The notes under the pieces: generated by a model
Databases searched by the model: none
Seen by the model: the letters and a program-made list of their open reading frames with translations, nothing else
Told to the model about the DNA's origin: nothing
Translations under genes and position numbers: made by a program
In this document: positions 1 through 7,803 of the stretch, piece after piece
Position numbering within the stretch: position 1 is the first letter of the stretch
How the letters are laid out: each line of letters opens with the position of its first letter
DNA from: an uncultured Fidelibacterota bacterium
Lineage (GTDB): Bacteria > Marinisomatota > Marinisomatia > Marinisomatales > UBA1611
Assembly: GCA_913041325.1 (NCBI GenBank)
Contig: CAJWHU010000050.1
Location: 1 to 9,524 of the forward strand
Direction of reading: 5' to 3'
Length of the DNA: 9,524 bases

Positions 1-1
1 A

Positions 2-262
2 ATTGATCCAGAACAGTTTTACTATGAAGATCCATTTGCAGGCAAGGGCATTCCTTACACGTTGTCAATAAATCCACTTCTTGGTGAATATATAGTCCCT
101 ATAAAAAATATTTTGCAAAACATAATTATGGGCAATGAGAGTAATAGTGGATTTAAACTAATTGCCAACGAGAGGAATAATCCTTTTTTACAAATTCCGC
201 TCAAAGTTGGTAACAATGAACCTAATTTGAGGTTAGAAATCATTTATGTATACGAAGACTAA
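2..262 (+). CDS. C-terminal fragment of an unidentified protein (5' partial)
   Basis: The reading frame is open from the window's left edge to a TAA at 260-262, so this is the last 86 codons of a gene that begins outside the window. An in-frame TTG at 62 could be a start, but the frame continues upstream without a stop and has no good ribosome binding site there, so a partial gene is preferred. The residues are polar and Asn/Pro rich, with alternating hydrophobic positions near the end (PNLRLEIIYVYED). This resembles the closing beta strand of exported beta-sandwich proteins in the FCB group (for example DUF4270 or DNRLRE-like proteins, often ending in P-x-L-x-I-x-Y). That resemblance is weak, and no catalytic motif is visible. 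Its last 17 nt overlap the start of the next gene in another frame, so the two are probably translated from one message. Confidence 0.7.
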   Translation: MDPEQFYYEDPFAGKGIPYTLSINPLLGEYIVPIKNILQNIIMGNESNSGFKLIANERNNPFLQIPLKVGNNEPNLRLEIIYVYED

Positions 263-1523
263 ATATTCGCTCGTTACTCTGACATTTGTATCAATTTGCT
301 ACTCACAAGGTATGCTTAATGGATATGGTTTGGGGCATTACTATAGGCACCAAGGTTTGAAGAATGCTATTGATGGGATTTCCTGGATTGCCCCTTCCAA
401 TATTAATGATGTAAGCCTTTCAAACCCATCGACATGGCATAATCTAGACTACACCCATTTGTCCATTTCTTACGGAGGCAGTGAAAATATTTTGCAAAAA
501 GCAGATGCTACTAATGGATACTCTGGACTAACTAATGTCGTCTGGCTCACCCCAATCAAGAAAATCTCGTCAATAGGATTTGTACTTGAACCATACGTAG
601 ATCAGAGAGTAAATATTGTTGACCTAGACACGTCATATTTTGATGCTTTTGACACAACATATAACCTTGTGAGGGGCTTGAGCCGTCACGGAGGTATAAT
701 GTCCATAAAATTAGGATCTTCGTTTAAATTAAATGAAAAGATTAGCTTTGGTTTGTTCAATAATATATTATTTGGCTCTGCTAGAACTACCGAGTCAATA
801 TTTTTTGACGGCAGTCCAATACTTAAAACATCTAGAGTTGAGTATGATGGATTAATTAGTGAGTTATTTTTATCTTTTGATTTATTTGATAATACTAAAG
901 TTTATTCTCATTATTCTCACACTCTAAGGCCTTTATCAGCTACTATTCAAAAAAAGTATCTATTTGATGATACTAATCAAAATGGTTATCATGATTACTC
1001 AGTGCCAGGATTAGATTTTCCAATACCAGATAGCGTTAGCTCAGACCAAAAGATTGAAGTCGGCGATTTACATGCTCCTAAAAACTTTAGCTTTAGTGTA
1101 TTGAAATATTATAAAACAAGGCTATCTGGCTTAATAGAATTTGGTAACATGAGAGATTATTGGAAGTCCAATAATTTTATAAAATTTCCAAACGAAAATC
1201 GCATTTCTAGTTCAAATTATTTGAAGATGGGTTTAACAACTTATCCAAAAAATTATTCAATTAAGCTACTTGATAAAATATTAATCAATGCTGGTTTAAT
1301 TTTTTACGAACATAAATTAGATAAAAAAAATATGAATGTTAGGGAGTTAGGATACTCTATGAGTATAGGATTTAAGTTTAAACCATTGCAAAACCAAATT
1401 GGTCTTAGCTACTATCATGGGAGCAGATCTTATTCTAATATTGATGAGAAGGAATCTGTAAAACAAATACAATTGGGTATCAGTCTAGCCGATATCTGGT
1501 ATGTTAAGAGGAGACAAAAATAA
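246..1523 (+). CDS. Outer-membrane beta-barrel protein candidate, function unknown
   Basis: This 425-residue protein begins with a basic n-region (MYTKTKYS), a hydrophobic stretch and a likely signal peptidase I site after CYS at residues 18-20, so the mature protein would begin QGMLNGYGLG. The early part (GYGLG, then SLSNPSTWHNLDYTHLSISYGG at about 58-78) recalls the start of FadL/OMPP1- and PorV-type barrels, where a Gly-rich plug precedes 'NPA' and the first strands. The rest is a series of amphipathic strands rich in Tyr, Ser and Phe with polar loops, and it ends LGISLADIWYVKRRQK. A loop at residues 241-250 (DDTNQNGYHD) has the spacing of a calcium-binding DxNxNG turn. The ATG at 246 has GAGG at 229-232. 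The gene overlaps its upstream neighbour by 17 nt and is followed after 2 nt by a TPR lipoprotein gene. A barrel or at least an exported beta-rich protein is fairly safe. A FadL-like transport role is only a guess. Confidence 0.8.
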   Translation: MYTKTKYSLVTLTFVSICYSQGMLNGYGLGHYYRHQGLKNAIDGISWIAPSNINDVSLSNPSTWHNLDYTHLSISYGGSENILQKADATNGYSGLTNVVWLTPIKKISSIGFVLEPYVDQRVNIVDLDTSYFDAFDTTYNLVRGLSRHGGIMSIKLGSSFKLNEKISFGLFNNILFGSARTTESIFFDGSPILKTSRVEYDGLISELFLSFDLFDNTKVYSHYSHTLRPLSATIQKKYLFDDTNQNGYHDYSVPGLDFPIPDSVSSDQKIEVGDLHAPKNFSFSVLKYYKTRLSGLIEFGNMRDYWKSNNFIKFPNENRISSSNYLKMGLTTYPKNYSIKLLDKILINAGLIFYEHKLDKKNMNVRELGYSMSIGFKFKPLQNQIGLSYYHGSRSYSNIDEKESVKQIQLGISLADIWYVKRRQK

Positions 1524-1525
1524 TC

Positions 1526-2800
1526 ATGAGGCTGTTAAAATTAGTACAAATTTTCCCATTGCTTATCATATCTATGATGTGCACCCCACCGAGCAACACT
1601 GGAGCAGACGCTCTGGCAGATAAGCAGAAGTTGGACTCCTTGAGAAATCTGCGGTGCCCTAGATTAATGAGCAGCGCTGCAGAGTACTACAGGAACCGAG
1701 ATTGGAAACAAACTGTTAAAATCTATGGTGAGATTACTACCTTGGACTGCGATGAATGGAACCCTGTCTATGCACCCCCCCAAGAAATTTATCAATATTA
1801 CGCTATCGCTTACGAACAGATGGGCAGGTTCGACAGTGCTGAGTATGTTCTTCTTGACGGTTTGCAGAAACTCCCTGATAACGTGGATCTTCGAAAAAGA
1901 CTCGCATACTCTTATAAAAAGCAAGGCAAATATGATGAGCAAATTGTTGAATATGAAAGACTTGTAGGAATGGTACCTGAAGACCTTTCTGTTATGAATG
2001 ATTTGTCTAAGTTGTACAAAGAAAATGAAAGATATGATGACCAGATATTCATCCTCGAACAGATTTTGAAAGTTGACCAGGGTAACGAGATCGCACAGAG
2101 TGAGCTTGCTATGGCATTCGAAAATAGCGGCAGAGATCCGCTCGATGTATATCGTAAAAGATATGAGGATAATCCAGAAAATCTAAGTTATGGTCTTGAC
2201 TACGCTGATAGATTAATGCAAGCAGAAAGTTATCAAGATGCTTTACCAATTCTCAGAAAGTTGATTTCAAAAGATCCGAATAGCAAACTTTCGTATAGAA
2301 AATTGGCTGAGGCGAGCAAATTAGTTGATGACCTAGATGGAGCCGCTAAAGCATATGAGGAGTTATTTAAGATTGACCCGCGTGATATAAAAACTGCAAT
2401 AAACATTTCGGATATTTATTTAGAAAATGATGATTACAGACAGGCGCTTAAATGGGCAGATAAAGCCAGTACTCTCGATAGCAAAAGTGGTGAAGGCGAA
2501 GGGCAGAAAGGAAAAGTGTATTACTTTGGGTGGGACAATTTTCGTCAAAACCCATTTACTAACGATGACAGAATTGTTGCAAAACTGGCATATGATTATT
2601 TTGTTGAAGCTGAAAAGAAGGGGCACAACGGGTTTAGTAAATCCTCTTGGCTTAGGGAAAACCAAAAAGATGTTTTGTACGGCAAGGCACAATGGTTTAT
2701 GGCTGAAGATAAAATCAAAAGGAGCCGTAGTATAGCTACTAAATCAGAGAATTATAACTGGGTAACTGAATCTTTGAAAGCAGAGGAGGGTTGGAAATAA
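1526..2800 (+). CDS. TPR-repeat lipoprotein
   Basis: This 424-residue protein has an N-terminal signal with Cys19 (IISMMC), followed by a Pro/Ser/Thr linker, which suggests a lipoprotein. Met at the -1 position is atypical for a lipobox. The body is a string of about eight tetratricopeptide-like helix pairs from residue 50 to 318. Clear examples run from about 88 (YYAIAYEQMGRFDSAEYVLL), 122 (LRKRLAYSYKKQGKYDEQIV), 156 (MNDLSKLYKENERYDDQIFI), 222 (YGLDYADRLMQAESYQDALP) and 256 (SYRKLAEASKLVDDLDGAAK), many closing on a DP or D. A non-TPR tail (about 325-424) is rich in Trp, Lys and aromatic residues. TPR arrays bind protein partners, so a periplasmic scaffold for the adjacent barrel is plausible but unproven. 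The ATG at 1526 has GAGGAG at 1508-1513, inside the end of the previous gene, and the intergenic gap is 2 nt. No enzymatic motif is seen. Confidence 0.88.
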   Translation: MRLLKLVQIFPLLIISMMCTPPSNTGADALADKQKLDSLRNLRCPRLMSSAAEYYRNRDWKQTVKIYGEITTLDCDEWNPVYAPPQEIYQYYAIAYEQMGRFDSAEYVLLDGLQKLPDNVDLRKRLAYSYKKQGKYDEQIVEYERLVGMVPEDLSVMNDLSKLYKENERYDDQIFILEQILKVDQGNEIAQSELAMAFENSGRDPLDVYRKRYEDNPENLSYGLDYADRLMQAESYQDALPILRKLISKDPNSKLSYRKLAEASKLVDDLDGAAKAYEELFKIDPRDIKTAINISDIYLENDDYRQALKWADKASTLDSKSGEGEGQKGKVYYFGWDNFRQNPFTNDDRIVAKLAYDYFVEAEKKGHNGFSKSSWLRENQKDVLYGKAQWFMAEDKIKRSRSIATKSENYNWVTESLKAEEGWK

Positions 2801-2803
2801 GGT

Positions 2804-4093
2804 ATGAGCAATCTTGCAAATTCTGATCCTGAACTATTTGGTATTTTGCAGAAAGAGGCAGAAAGAGAGGAGTCCACAATAGAATTAATTGCTTCGGAAA
2901 ATTTTACTAGCCAAGCTGTCATGGAAATGGTTGGTGGTGTAATGACAAACAAGTATGCTGAGGGTTATCCTGGCAAGCGCTACTATGGAGGCTGCGATGT
3001 CGTTGATGAAGCTGAGAACATGGCCCGTGACCGCTTAAAAAAATTATTTGGAGCAGAATATGTTAATGTCCAACCACATTCTGGATCTCAGGCCAACATG
3101 GCAGTTTTTATGACCTTCCTCAAACCAGGTGACCTTATTATGGGTTTAGACCTTGCGCATGGAGGGCACCTAACACATGGGAGTATGGTCAACTTTTCAG
3201 GACAGCTATACAAATCAATTTTCTATCATGTATCTAAGAAGACCGGCCGAGTAGATTTCGATGAGGTCAAAGCCTTGGCTTTAGAACATAGGCCTAAACT
3301 TATTATTTGCGGGGGAAGTGCGTATCCTCGTCATATTGAATTTCAAAAATTTCGTGAAATAGCCAATTCTGTAGATGCATTTCTTATGGCTGATATAGCA
3401 CATCCAAGTGGACTAGTTGCGTCAGGTGTTCACCCATCGCCAATGCCTTACTGTGATGTGGTTACAAGTACAACCCATAAAACACTAAGAGGACCAAGAG
3501 GCGGAATCATAATGATGGGAAAAGACTTTGAAAACCCATGGGGAAAAAAAGCACCAAAATCTGGGAGAACTAAAATGGTTTCAGAACTAATTGATGCTTC
3601 AGTTATGCCAGGCGTTCAAGGGGGGCCACTTATGCATGTAATTGCAGCTAAGGCGGTTGCATTTGGGGAGGCGCTTAAACCTAGCTTTAGAACCTATACT
3701 GAAGAGATAATAAAAAATGCAAAAACTATGGCTGAAGAGTTTCTTAAGCTTAACTATAAACTTGTGTCGGGGGGTACTGATACTCATGTTGTTCTAATTG
3801 ACCTTACAAATAAAAACATTACTGGCAGGGAGGCCGAAAAATATTTGGGACAAGCGGGCATACATTTAAACAAGAACATGGTTCCCTTTGATACTAAAAG
3901 TCCCTTTGTTACGAGTGGAATTAGGGTGGGGTCTCCAGCATTAACAACAAGAGGAATGGGTGCTGATGTAATGCGTGAAATTGTTCGCTGGATAGATACT
4001 ATAATAACCAAACCGGGTAATGAGCATATCATAAAAAGTATAAGGCAGGACATAAGAACATTATGTGCAAAATACCCTATCTATAAACATTGA
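2804..4093 (+). CDS. glyA: Serine hydroxymethyltransferase
   Basis: This cytosolic PLP enzyme interconverts serine plus tetrahydrofolate with glycine plus 5,10-methylene-tetrahydrofolate, the main source of one-carbon units. All hallmark segments are present: [11 protein letters not shown] (26-36), [15 protein letters not shown] (49-63, with Tyr51, Glu53 and Tyr60/61), QPHSGSQAN (90-98), [14 protein letters not shown] (114-127, PLP-stacking His125), [11 protein letters not shown] (195-205, Asp197 and His200), [14 protein letters not shown] (221-234, Schiff-base Lys226, codon 3479-3481) and [14 protein letters not shown] (371-384, carboxylate-binding Arg374). At 429 residues it is full length. 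Between the PLP-lysine segment and [10 protein letters not shown] it carries an extra segment (about 241-262, [14 protein letters not shown] and onward) that is typical of Bacteroidetes-type enzymes and absent from E. coli GlyA. AGGAGG lies at 2784-2789, 14 nt before the ATG, with a closer AAGG at 2799-2802. It sits 3 nt after the TPR gene and 21 nt before the transporter genes. Confidence 0.98.
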   Translation: MSNLANSDPELFGILQKEAEREESTIELIASENFTSQAVMEMVGGVMTNKYAEGYPGKRYYGGCDVVDEAENMARDRLKKLFGAEYVNVQPHSGSQANMAVFMTFLKPGDLIMGLDLAHGGHLTHGSMVNFSGQLYKSIFYHVSKKTGRVDFDEVKALALEHRPKLIICGGSAYPRHIEFQKFREIANSVDAFLMADIAHPSGLVASGVHPSPMPYCDVVTSTTHKTLRGPRGGIIMMGKDFENPWGKKAPKSGRTKMVSELIDASVMPGVQGGPLMHVIAAKAVAFGEALKPSFRTYTEEIIKNAKTMAEEFLKLNYKLVSGGTDTHVVLIDLTNKNITGREAEKYLGQAGIHLNKNMVPFDTKSPFVTSGIRVGSPALTTRGMGADVMREIVRWIDTIITKPGNEHIIKSIRQDIRTLCAKYPIYKH

Positions 4094-4104
4094 GTTTTTA
4101 TTGT

Positions 4105-4110
4105 TGAGGA
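4105..4110 (+). promoter_or_regulatory. Shine-Dalgarno site selecting a GTG start
   Basis: TGAGGA ends 4 nt before the GTG at 4115. The alternative in-frame ATG at 4130 would be 19 nt away and would remove the basic n-region of the signal peptide, so the GTG start is preferred. Confidence 0.6.
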
Positions 4111-4114
4111 AATT

Positions 4115-4951
4115 GTGAAATACACGCATATGCTCATGTGCTTTTCAATATTATTCGTATCATGTGCGCCAAAAACATTTTTATTAGAGCGCCCAAAGCT
4201 ATTATCGGTGTATTTTGACAGAAAAATAAATCATTTAGAGAAAAGTAAAAATCATAATATCGATCATCAACGTGAGTTAATTAAAACACAGATTGAGTAC
4301 GGTTTTGGTGTAGTGATGGAACAAGCTGATAGACTGCTTGATGAAGACTACGAAACTGCTCTTGATATGTATCAGAAGGCCAATCAACTTTTTAGTGATG
4401 CGAAAAGTTCAGCATTGCTTGTTTTAAACCAAAAACACACAAAGTTCGAAGATTGGATCAGAAAAGATGCCAAAATTAATTTTGACAAAAACGACATAGC
4501 CGATTTATACTGGCTTGCTGCGGCTTATGGTGGTTCAATTAGCTCAAGCAGAGGTAACCCATACGAATTGATTCATCTACCGACCGTAGGACGTATATTA
4601 AGAACATGTATCGCGATAGATTCTAGCTGGAATAATGGTGCTGCATACTCTGCAATGATGAGTTTTACTTCCTCAAGATCTGATTTGAGCGAAAAGATGC
4701 TCAGAGACTCCGTGGATTATTATTTTGAAAAAGCCATAATTTTATCAGATAGCCTTGACGCTAGCCTTTTTGTTACTTATTCTGAGGCTATCCACAAAAC
4801 CTATCAAGAGCGTGATAAGTTTGAGGAAAAACTCAATTTCGTAATCAATATGGATATCAAACCGAACAACAAATACGAATTAACCAATTTAATTTCAAAA
4901 AACCGTGCAGAGTGGTTGCTGGCAAAAACAGACGAATACTTTATCGAATGA
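4115..4951 (+). CDS. TatT-like TPR lipoprotein of a TPAT TRAP transporter
   Basis: This 278-residue lipoprotein has Cys17 in LFVSC. It matches the TatT family (TPR-containing component of TRAP transporters, typified by Treponema pallidum Tp0956). Family-like segments are ALDMYQKANQLFSDAKSSAL (82-101), DIADLYWLAAAYGGSI (127-142, the 'LYWLAAAWG' hallmark), LPTVGRILRTCIAIDSSWNNGAAYSAMMSF (155-184, 'LDxxYxxGAxH'-like), DYYFEKAIILSD (201-212), and the C-terminal NRAEWLLAKTDEYF (263-276). TatT forms a helical trimer with a central pore and binds the solute-binding protein (TatP) in the periplasm. That is known for the treponemal protein and inferred here. The gene starts with GTG and ends in an ATGA overlap with the binding-protein gene, which fits 1:1 coupled synthesis of the two partners. 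The family call is confident. The ligand is unknown. Confidence 0.87.
   Translation: MKYTHMLMCFSILFVSCAPKTFLLERPKLLSVYFDRKINHLEKSKNHNIDHQRELIKTQIEYGFGVVMEQADRLLDEDYETALDMYQKANQLFSDAKSSALLVLNQKHTKFEDWIRKDAKINFDKNDIADLYWLAAAYGGSISSSRGNPYELIHLPTVGRILRTCIAIDSSWNNGAAYSAMMSFTSSRSDLSEKMLRDSVDYYFEKAIILSDSLDASLFVTYSEAIHKTYQERDKFEEKLNFVINMDIKPNNKYELTNLISKNRAEWLLAKTDEYFIE
4948..4951 (+). promoter_or_regulatory. ATGA stop-start overlap coupling tatT and dctP
   Basis: The ATG of the solute-binding protein (4948-4950) overlaps the TGA of the TatT-like gene (4949-4951). No Shine-Dalgarno sequence lies just upstream (ACTTTATCGA), so translation of the second gene probably depends on ribosomes finishing the first. 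This also supports 4948 over the in-frame GTG at 4912. Confidence 0.75.
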
Positions 4952-5919
4952 AGAGATATTTGCTAACAATACTAGTATTGACCTCTCTATGCTATAGCAG
5001 GAAGGTTGTTGTCAAAATGGGCACCCTTGCTCCAGAAGGAACAGATTGGCATGGTATGTTAATTGAAATGGGGCAAAAATGGAAAGAGGCAACAAAAGGT
5101 AAGGTCCACCTTAGAGTATACCCCGGCGGTGTTCTAGGTGACGAGAGAGACATGGTGCGAAAAATGAGAATTGGGCAGATCCACGCTGCAGCAATGACTA
5201 CCGAGGGTTTATCTGAAATTGTATCAGACTTTTCTTGTTACTTTGTGCCTTTGGTTTACCAAAACTCTAGCGATGTAAAAAGGGTAACGGATGCGTTATT
5301 ACCAGATCTAGAAAAAAAATTAGAAAAAAGTGGATTTAAACTACTTTACATATCAGAGTTGACTTATGCATATTGGTTTTCCACCAGTCCAATCAAAGTT
5401 CCCTCTGACTTGAAAAGCAAGAAGTTCTTCACCTGGGCCGGAGATTTTCGATGGGAGCAAATATATAAAAAAGCAGGGTACAATCCAGTGCCTCTAGCAT
5501 CGACAGATATTCTCTCAGCCTTACAAACAGGTCTTATTAGTACAATTCCTCAGCCACCAATTTATGCTCTAGCTCAACAATCTTTTGGAATCGCTAATCA
5601 TATGCTAGATCTGAAATGGGGTGTTTTGATGGCTGGAATTGTCGTTGATATGAAAACCTGGAAAAAAATTCCTCAAAACTATCATGATGAACTTATTTCC
5701 ATAGCTGATGGTATACAGAAAAAATACTATGAGCGAAATAATAATGCTGACGAGCAAGCTCTAAACGCAATGAAAGAATATGGACTGCAGGTACATAGTA
5801 TTAATGATGAAGAAAAAAAGTTGTGGTTTAATGAGGTTGAAAAAGTAAGCTTATATTTGAGAGGAGATATAATACCTGAAACTATTTATGATGCGGTAAT
5901 CAGGTTGACAAAAGACTAA
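4948..5919 (+). CDS. dctP: TRAP transporter solute-binding protein, DctP/TatP type
   Basis: This 323-residue periplasmic binding protein captures substrate for the adjacent TRAP permease. The signal peptide is MKRYLLTILVLTSLCYS with likely cleavage before RKVVVKMGTLAPEGTDWH. The fold signature is clear: the first strand KMGTLAPEGT, LRVYPGGVLGDERDMVRKMRIGQIHAA (55-81), then the cleft segment KSKKFFTWAGDFRWEQIYKKAGYNPVPL (156-183) and ILSALQTGLISTIPQPPIYALAQQSFGIANHML (188-220). In ordinary DctP proteins the segment 'GLKIRVPG' supplies the arginine that pairs with the substrate carboxylate. Here the aligned residue is Phe161 (codon 5428-5430). The pattern 'KxFxWAGD...GYNPVPLxxTDIxxxLQTGLI' is what I recall of binding proteins paired with TatT. 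The start at 4948 is chosen because it yields a clean signal peptide and an ATGA overlap. The permease gene follows after 7 nt. Confidence 0.93.
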   Translation: MKRYLLTILVLTSLCYSRKVVVKMGTLAPEGTDWHGMLIEMGQKWKEATKGKVHLRVYPGGVLGDERDMVRKMRIGQIHAAAMTTEGLSEIVSDFSCYFVPLVYQNSSDVKRVTDALLPDLEKKLEKSGFKLLYISELTYAYWFSTSPIKVPSDLKSKKFFTWAGDFRWEQIYKKAGYNPVPLASTDILSALQTGLISTIPQPPIYALAQQSFGIANHMLDLKWGVLMAGIVVDMKTWKKIPQNYHDELISIADGIQKKYYERNNNADEQALNAMKEYGLQVHSINDEEKKLWFNEVEKVSLYLRGDIIPETIYDAVIRLTKD

Positions 5920-5926
5920 AGAATTC

Positions 5927-7741
5927 ATGGTCAAAGTCTCAATTTTAGACCAGCTATTACAAAAATCAAGAATACTAGAAAACACATTGGCATTATTTAT
6001 ATTCACTGCTATGTGTGTCTTGCCGGTTTTAGAACCACTTTGTCGTCTTTTAAATATCAATAGTATCCCAGCCTCACAGGTTCTTGTTCAGCACTTTACA
6101 TTATGGATTGGGTTGTTAGGAGCAGTACTTGCATCGAGGGAAAATAAACTTCTTGCTCTGACCAGAGAGCCCCTATTATCCAGAGAAAAAAAACTATCTG
6201 TGGGTAAATGGATAGCGAAGCTAATTACTTTTTTCGTTCTTATTTCACTAGCCTGGGGCAGTTGGGAGCTAGTGAAAATAGAAATGGAATATCCTGTCAA
6301 CATAGCACCGGGTATACCCCGGTGGCTTGCACAATTAATAATGCCACTTGGATTTGGATTAATTGCATTTCAAGTTTACATAAATAGTTATGAAAAACAG
6401 ATTCATAAAATTTCTCTTTTAATTTTTAGCGCAATTTTAGTTTATAGTAGCTATTCTGATTTTTTACTAGATACCATACCAGTATTATATGTTGGAACAT
6501 TCATCATTCTAGTAGCTTTATTTTATGGTTCACCGATTTTTGTCGGACTTGGAGGTCTCGCGGTTTTGTTATTTTGGTATGATTATACACCAATTTCTGC
6601 CATTCCTGCAGAGGCATATAGAATAGTTGTTTCTCCAACTCTACCTACTATTCCACTATTCACTCTAGCTGGATATATTCTTGCTGAGAGTAGAGCCTCC
6701 GAGCGCCTTGTTAAAGTGTTTAGAGAATTATTTGGTTGGGTGCCAGGTGGAACGCCCGTAGTTATAATTCTGCTTTGTGGGTTTTTTACCGCATTAACTG
6801 GAGGCTCAGGGGTTACAATACTTGCTCTAGGTGGATTACTATTACCAATGTTGCTTAAAGAGGGTTACAGCAAAAATTTCTCATTGGGTCTTATTACTGT
6901 ATCTGGGTCAGTAGGGTTACTATTTCCACCTAGTCTTCCTCTGATCATTTACGGAGTAACTGCAGGCGTATCAATTAAAGATATATTTATTGCGGGGTTA
7001 TTTCCAGGCTTAATATTAGTTCTTTTCATTTCATCCTGGGCGGTTTATCAAGGAAGTAGAGGTCAATTAAAGTTAAAAAATTTTATATTACGTCGTGCCT
7101 TAAGAGTTTCTTGGGATACAAAGTGGGAACTGCTTTTGCCATTTTTAATTATTTTTGGTGTTTTTGGAGGTTATACAACATTAGTTGAAACTTCAGCGAT
7201 TACAGTAGTGTATATTTTTATCGTCGAAGTTTTTGTTTATAAAGATATCGAAATTTCCTATGTTCCCAAGATTGTACTTGATTGTGCAACCCTAATCGGG
7301 GGTGTGTTAATTATTTTAGGTGTTGCCATGGGATTAACAAGCTATCTGGTCGATGCTCAGATTCCAATGGCCATTTTAAACTGGACAAAGGAATTCGTTT
7401 CTAATAAATATGTCTTTCTTTTGATGTTAAACATATTTCTTTTGGTAGTAGGTTGTCTAATGGATATTTTTTCAGCCATAATAGTGATTGTACCACTAAT
7501 ATCTCCGCTTGGAGAATATTTTGGGATAGAGCCAGTTCACCTAGCAATAATATTTATTGCGAACTTAGAACTTGGTTTCTTGACACCACCAGTGGGCATG
7601 AATCTATTCTTGTCTGCATATAGATTTAATGAAAATATGACACAAATTTATAAAGCAACCTTACCCTTTTTCATTATCAAGCTTATCGCAGTTGGTGTTA
7701 TAACGTACGTACCAGTATTGGCTTTGTTGTTTTTTAGATGA
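5927..7741 (+). CDS. dctQM: Fused TRAP transporter permease (DctQ-DctM)
   Basis: This 604-residue inner-membrane protein joins the small and large TRAP permease subunits. The small subunit (about 1-160) has four hydrophobic segments, including LENTLALFIFTAMCVLPVLE (17-36), the HFTLWIGLLGAVLASRENK segment (56-74), a helix at about 97-113 and one at about 133-150. A linking helix (about 161-175) leads into the large, ion-transporter-like subunit (about 180-604). It shows SPTLPTIPLFTLAGYILAES (236-255), the re-entrant-loop region GFFTALTGGSGVTILALGG (285-303), GSVGLLFPPSLPLIIYGVTAG (327-347), and the second repeat's ELGFLTPPVGMNLF (548-561) with its TPP. TRAP systems are Na+-coupled secondary importers that depend on the binding protein. 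Fusion of Q and M is a known variant. The ATG at 5927 lacks a strong Shine-Dalgarno site, so translation is probably coupled to dctP. It ends the transporter block, and no hairpin-plus-T-run terminator follows. Confidence 0.95.
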   Translation: MVKVSILDQLLQKSRILENTLALFIFTAMCVLPVLEPLCRLLNINSIPASQVLVQHFTLWIGLLGAVLASRENKLLALTREPLLSREKKLSVGKWIAKLITFFVLISLAWGSWELVKIEMEYPVNIAPGIPRWLAQLIMPLGFGLIAFQVYINSYEKQIHKISLLIFSAILVYSSYSDFLLDTIPVLYVGTFIILVALFYGSPIFVGLGGLAVLLFWYDYTPISAIPAEAYRIVVSPTLPTIPLFTLAGYILAESRASERLVKVFRELFGWVPGGTPVVIILLCGFFTALTGGSGVTILALGGLLLPMLLKEGYSKNFSLGLITVSGSVGLLFPPSLPLIIYGVTAGVSIKDIFIAGLFPGLILVLFISSWAVYQGSRGQLKLKNFILRRALRVSWDTKWELLLPFLIIFGVFGGYTTLVETSAITVVYIFIVEVFVYKDIEISYVPKIVLDCATLIGGVLIILGVAMGLTSYLVDAQIPMAILNWTKEFVSNKYVFLLMLNIFLLVVGCLMDIFSAIIVIVPLISPLGEYFGIEPVHLAIIFIANLELGFLTPPVGMNLFLSAYRFNENMTQIYKATLPFFIIKLIAVGVITYVPVLALLFFR

Positions 7742-7773
7742 GTGTACCTACATTCACCTTAGCTAATCAATAC

Positions 7774-7803
7774 TTGATTTTAAAAGATGACAAAAGATAT
7801 ATT
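7774..7803 (+). promoter_or_regulatory. Candidate promoter for the porV-like gene
   Basis: TTGATT (7774-7779) and TATATT (7798-7803) are 18 nt apart and match the sigma-70 pattern loosely. They lie in the only long gap of the window, about 100 nt before the next gene. AT-rich sequence gives such pairs often, and FCB-group bacteria may use a different consensus. Confidence 0.35.

Noticed and set aside
1775..1781. C7 tract in the TPR lipoprotein gene as a phase-variation switch
   Set aside because: Seven bases is short, glyA also has G6 runs (3620-3625, 3769-3774), and the frame is intact. There is no sign of selection for a switch.
4912..4947. GTG at 4912 as start of the solute-binding protein (335 residues)
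   Set aside because: It would add 12 polar, basic residues before the signal peptide and a 40-nt overlap with tatT. The ATG at 4948 gives a clean signal peptide and an ATGA junction.
5927..7741. Q-M fusion of the TRAP permease as a novel architecture
   Set aside because: Fused small and large TRAP subunits are a known and common variant.
7742..7786. Rho-independent terminator after the permease gene
   Set aside because: No GC-rich stem followed by a T-run is present between 7742 and the candidate promoter, so termination here cannot be supported.
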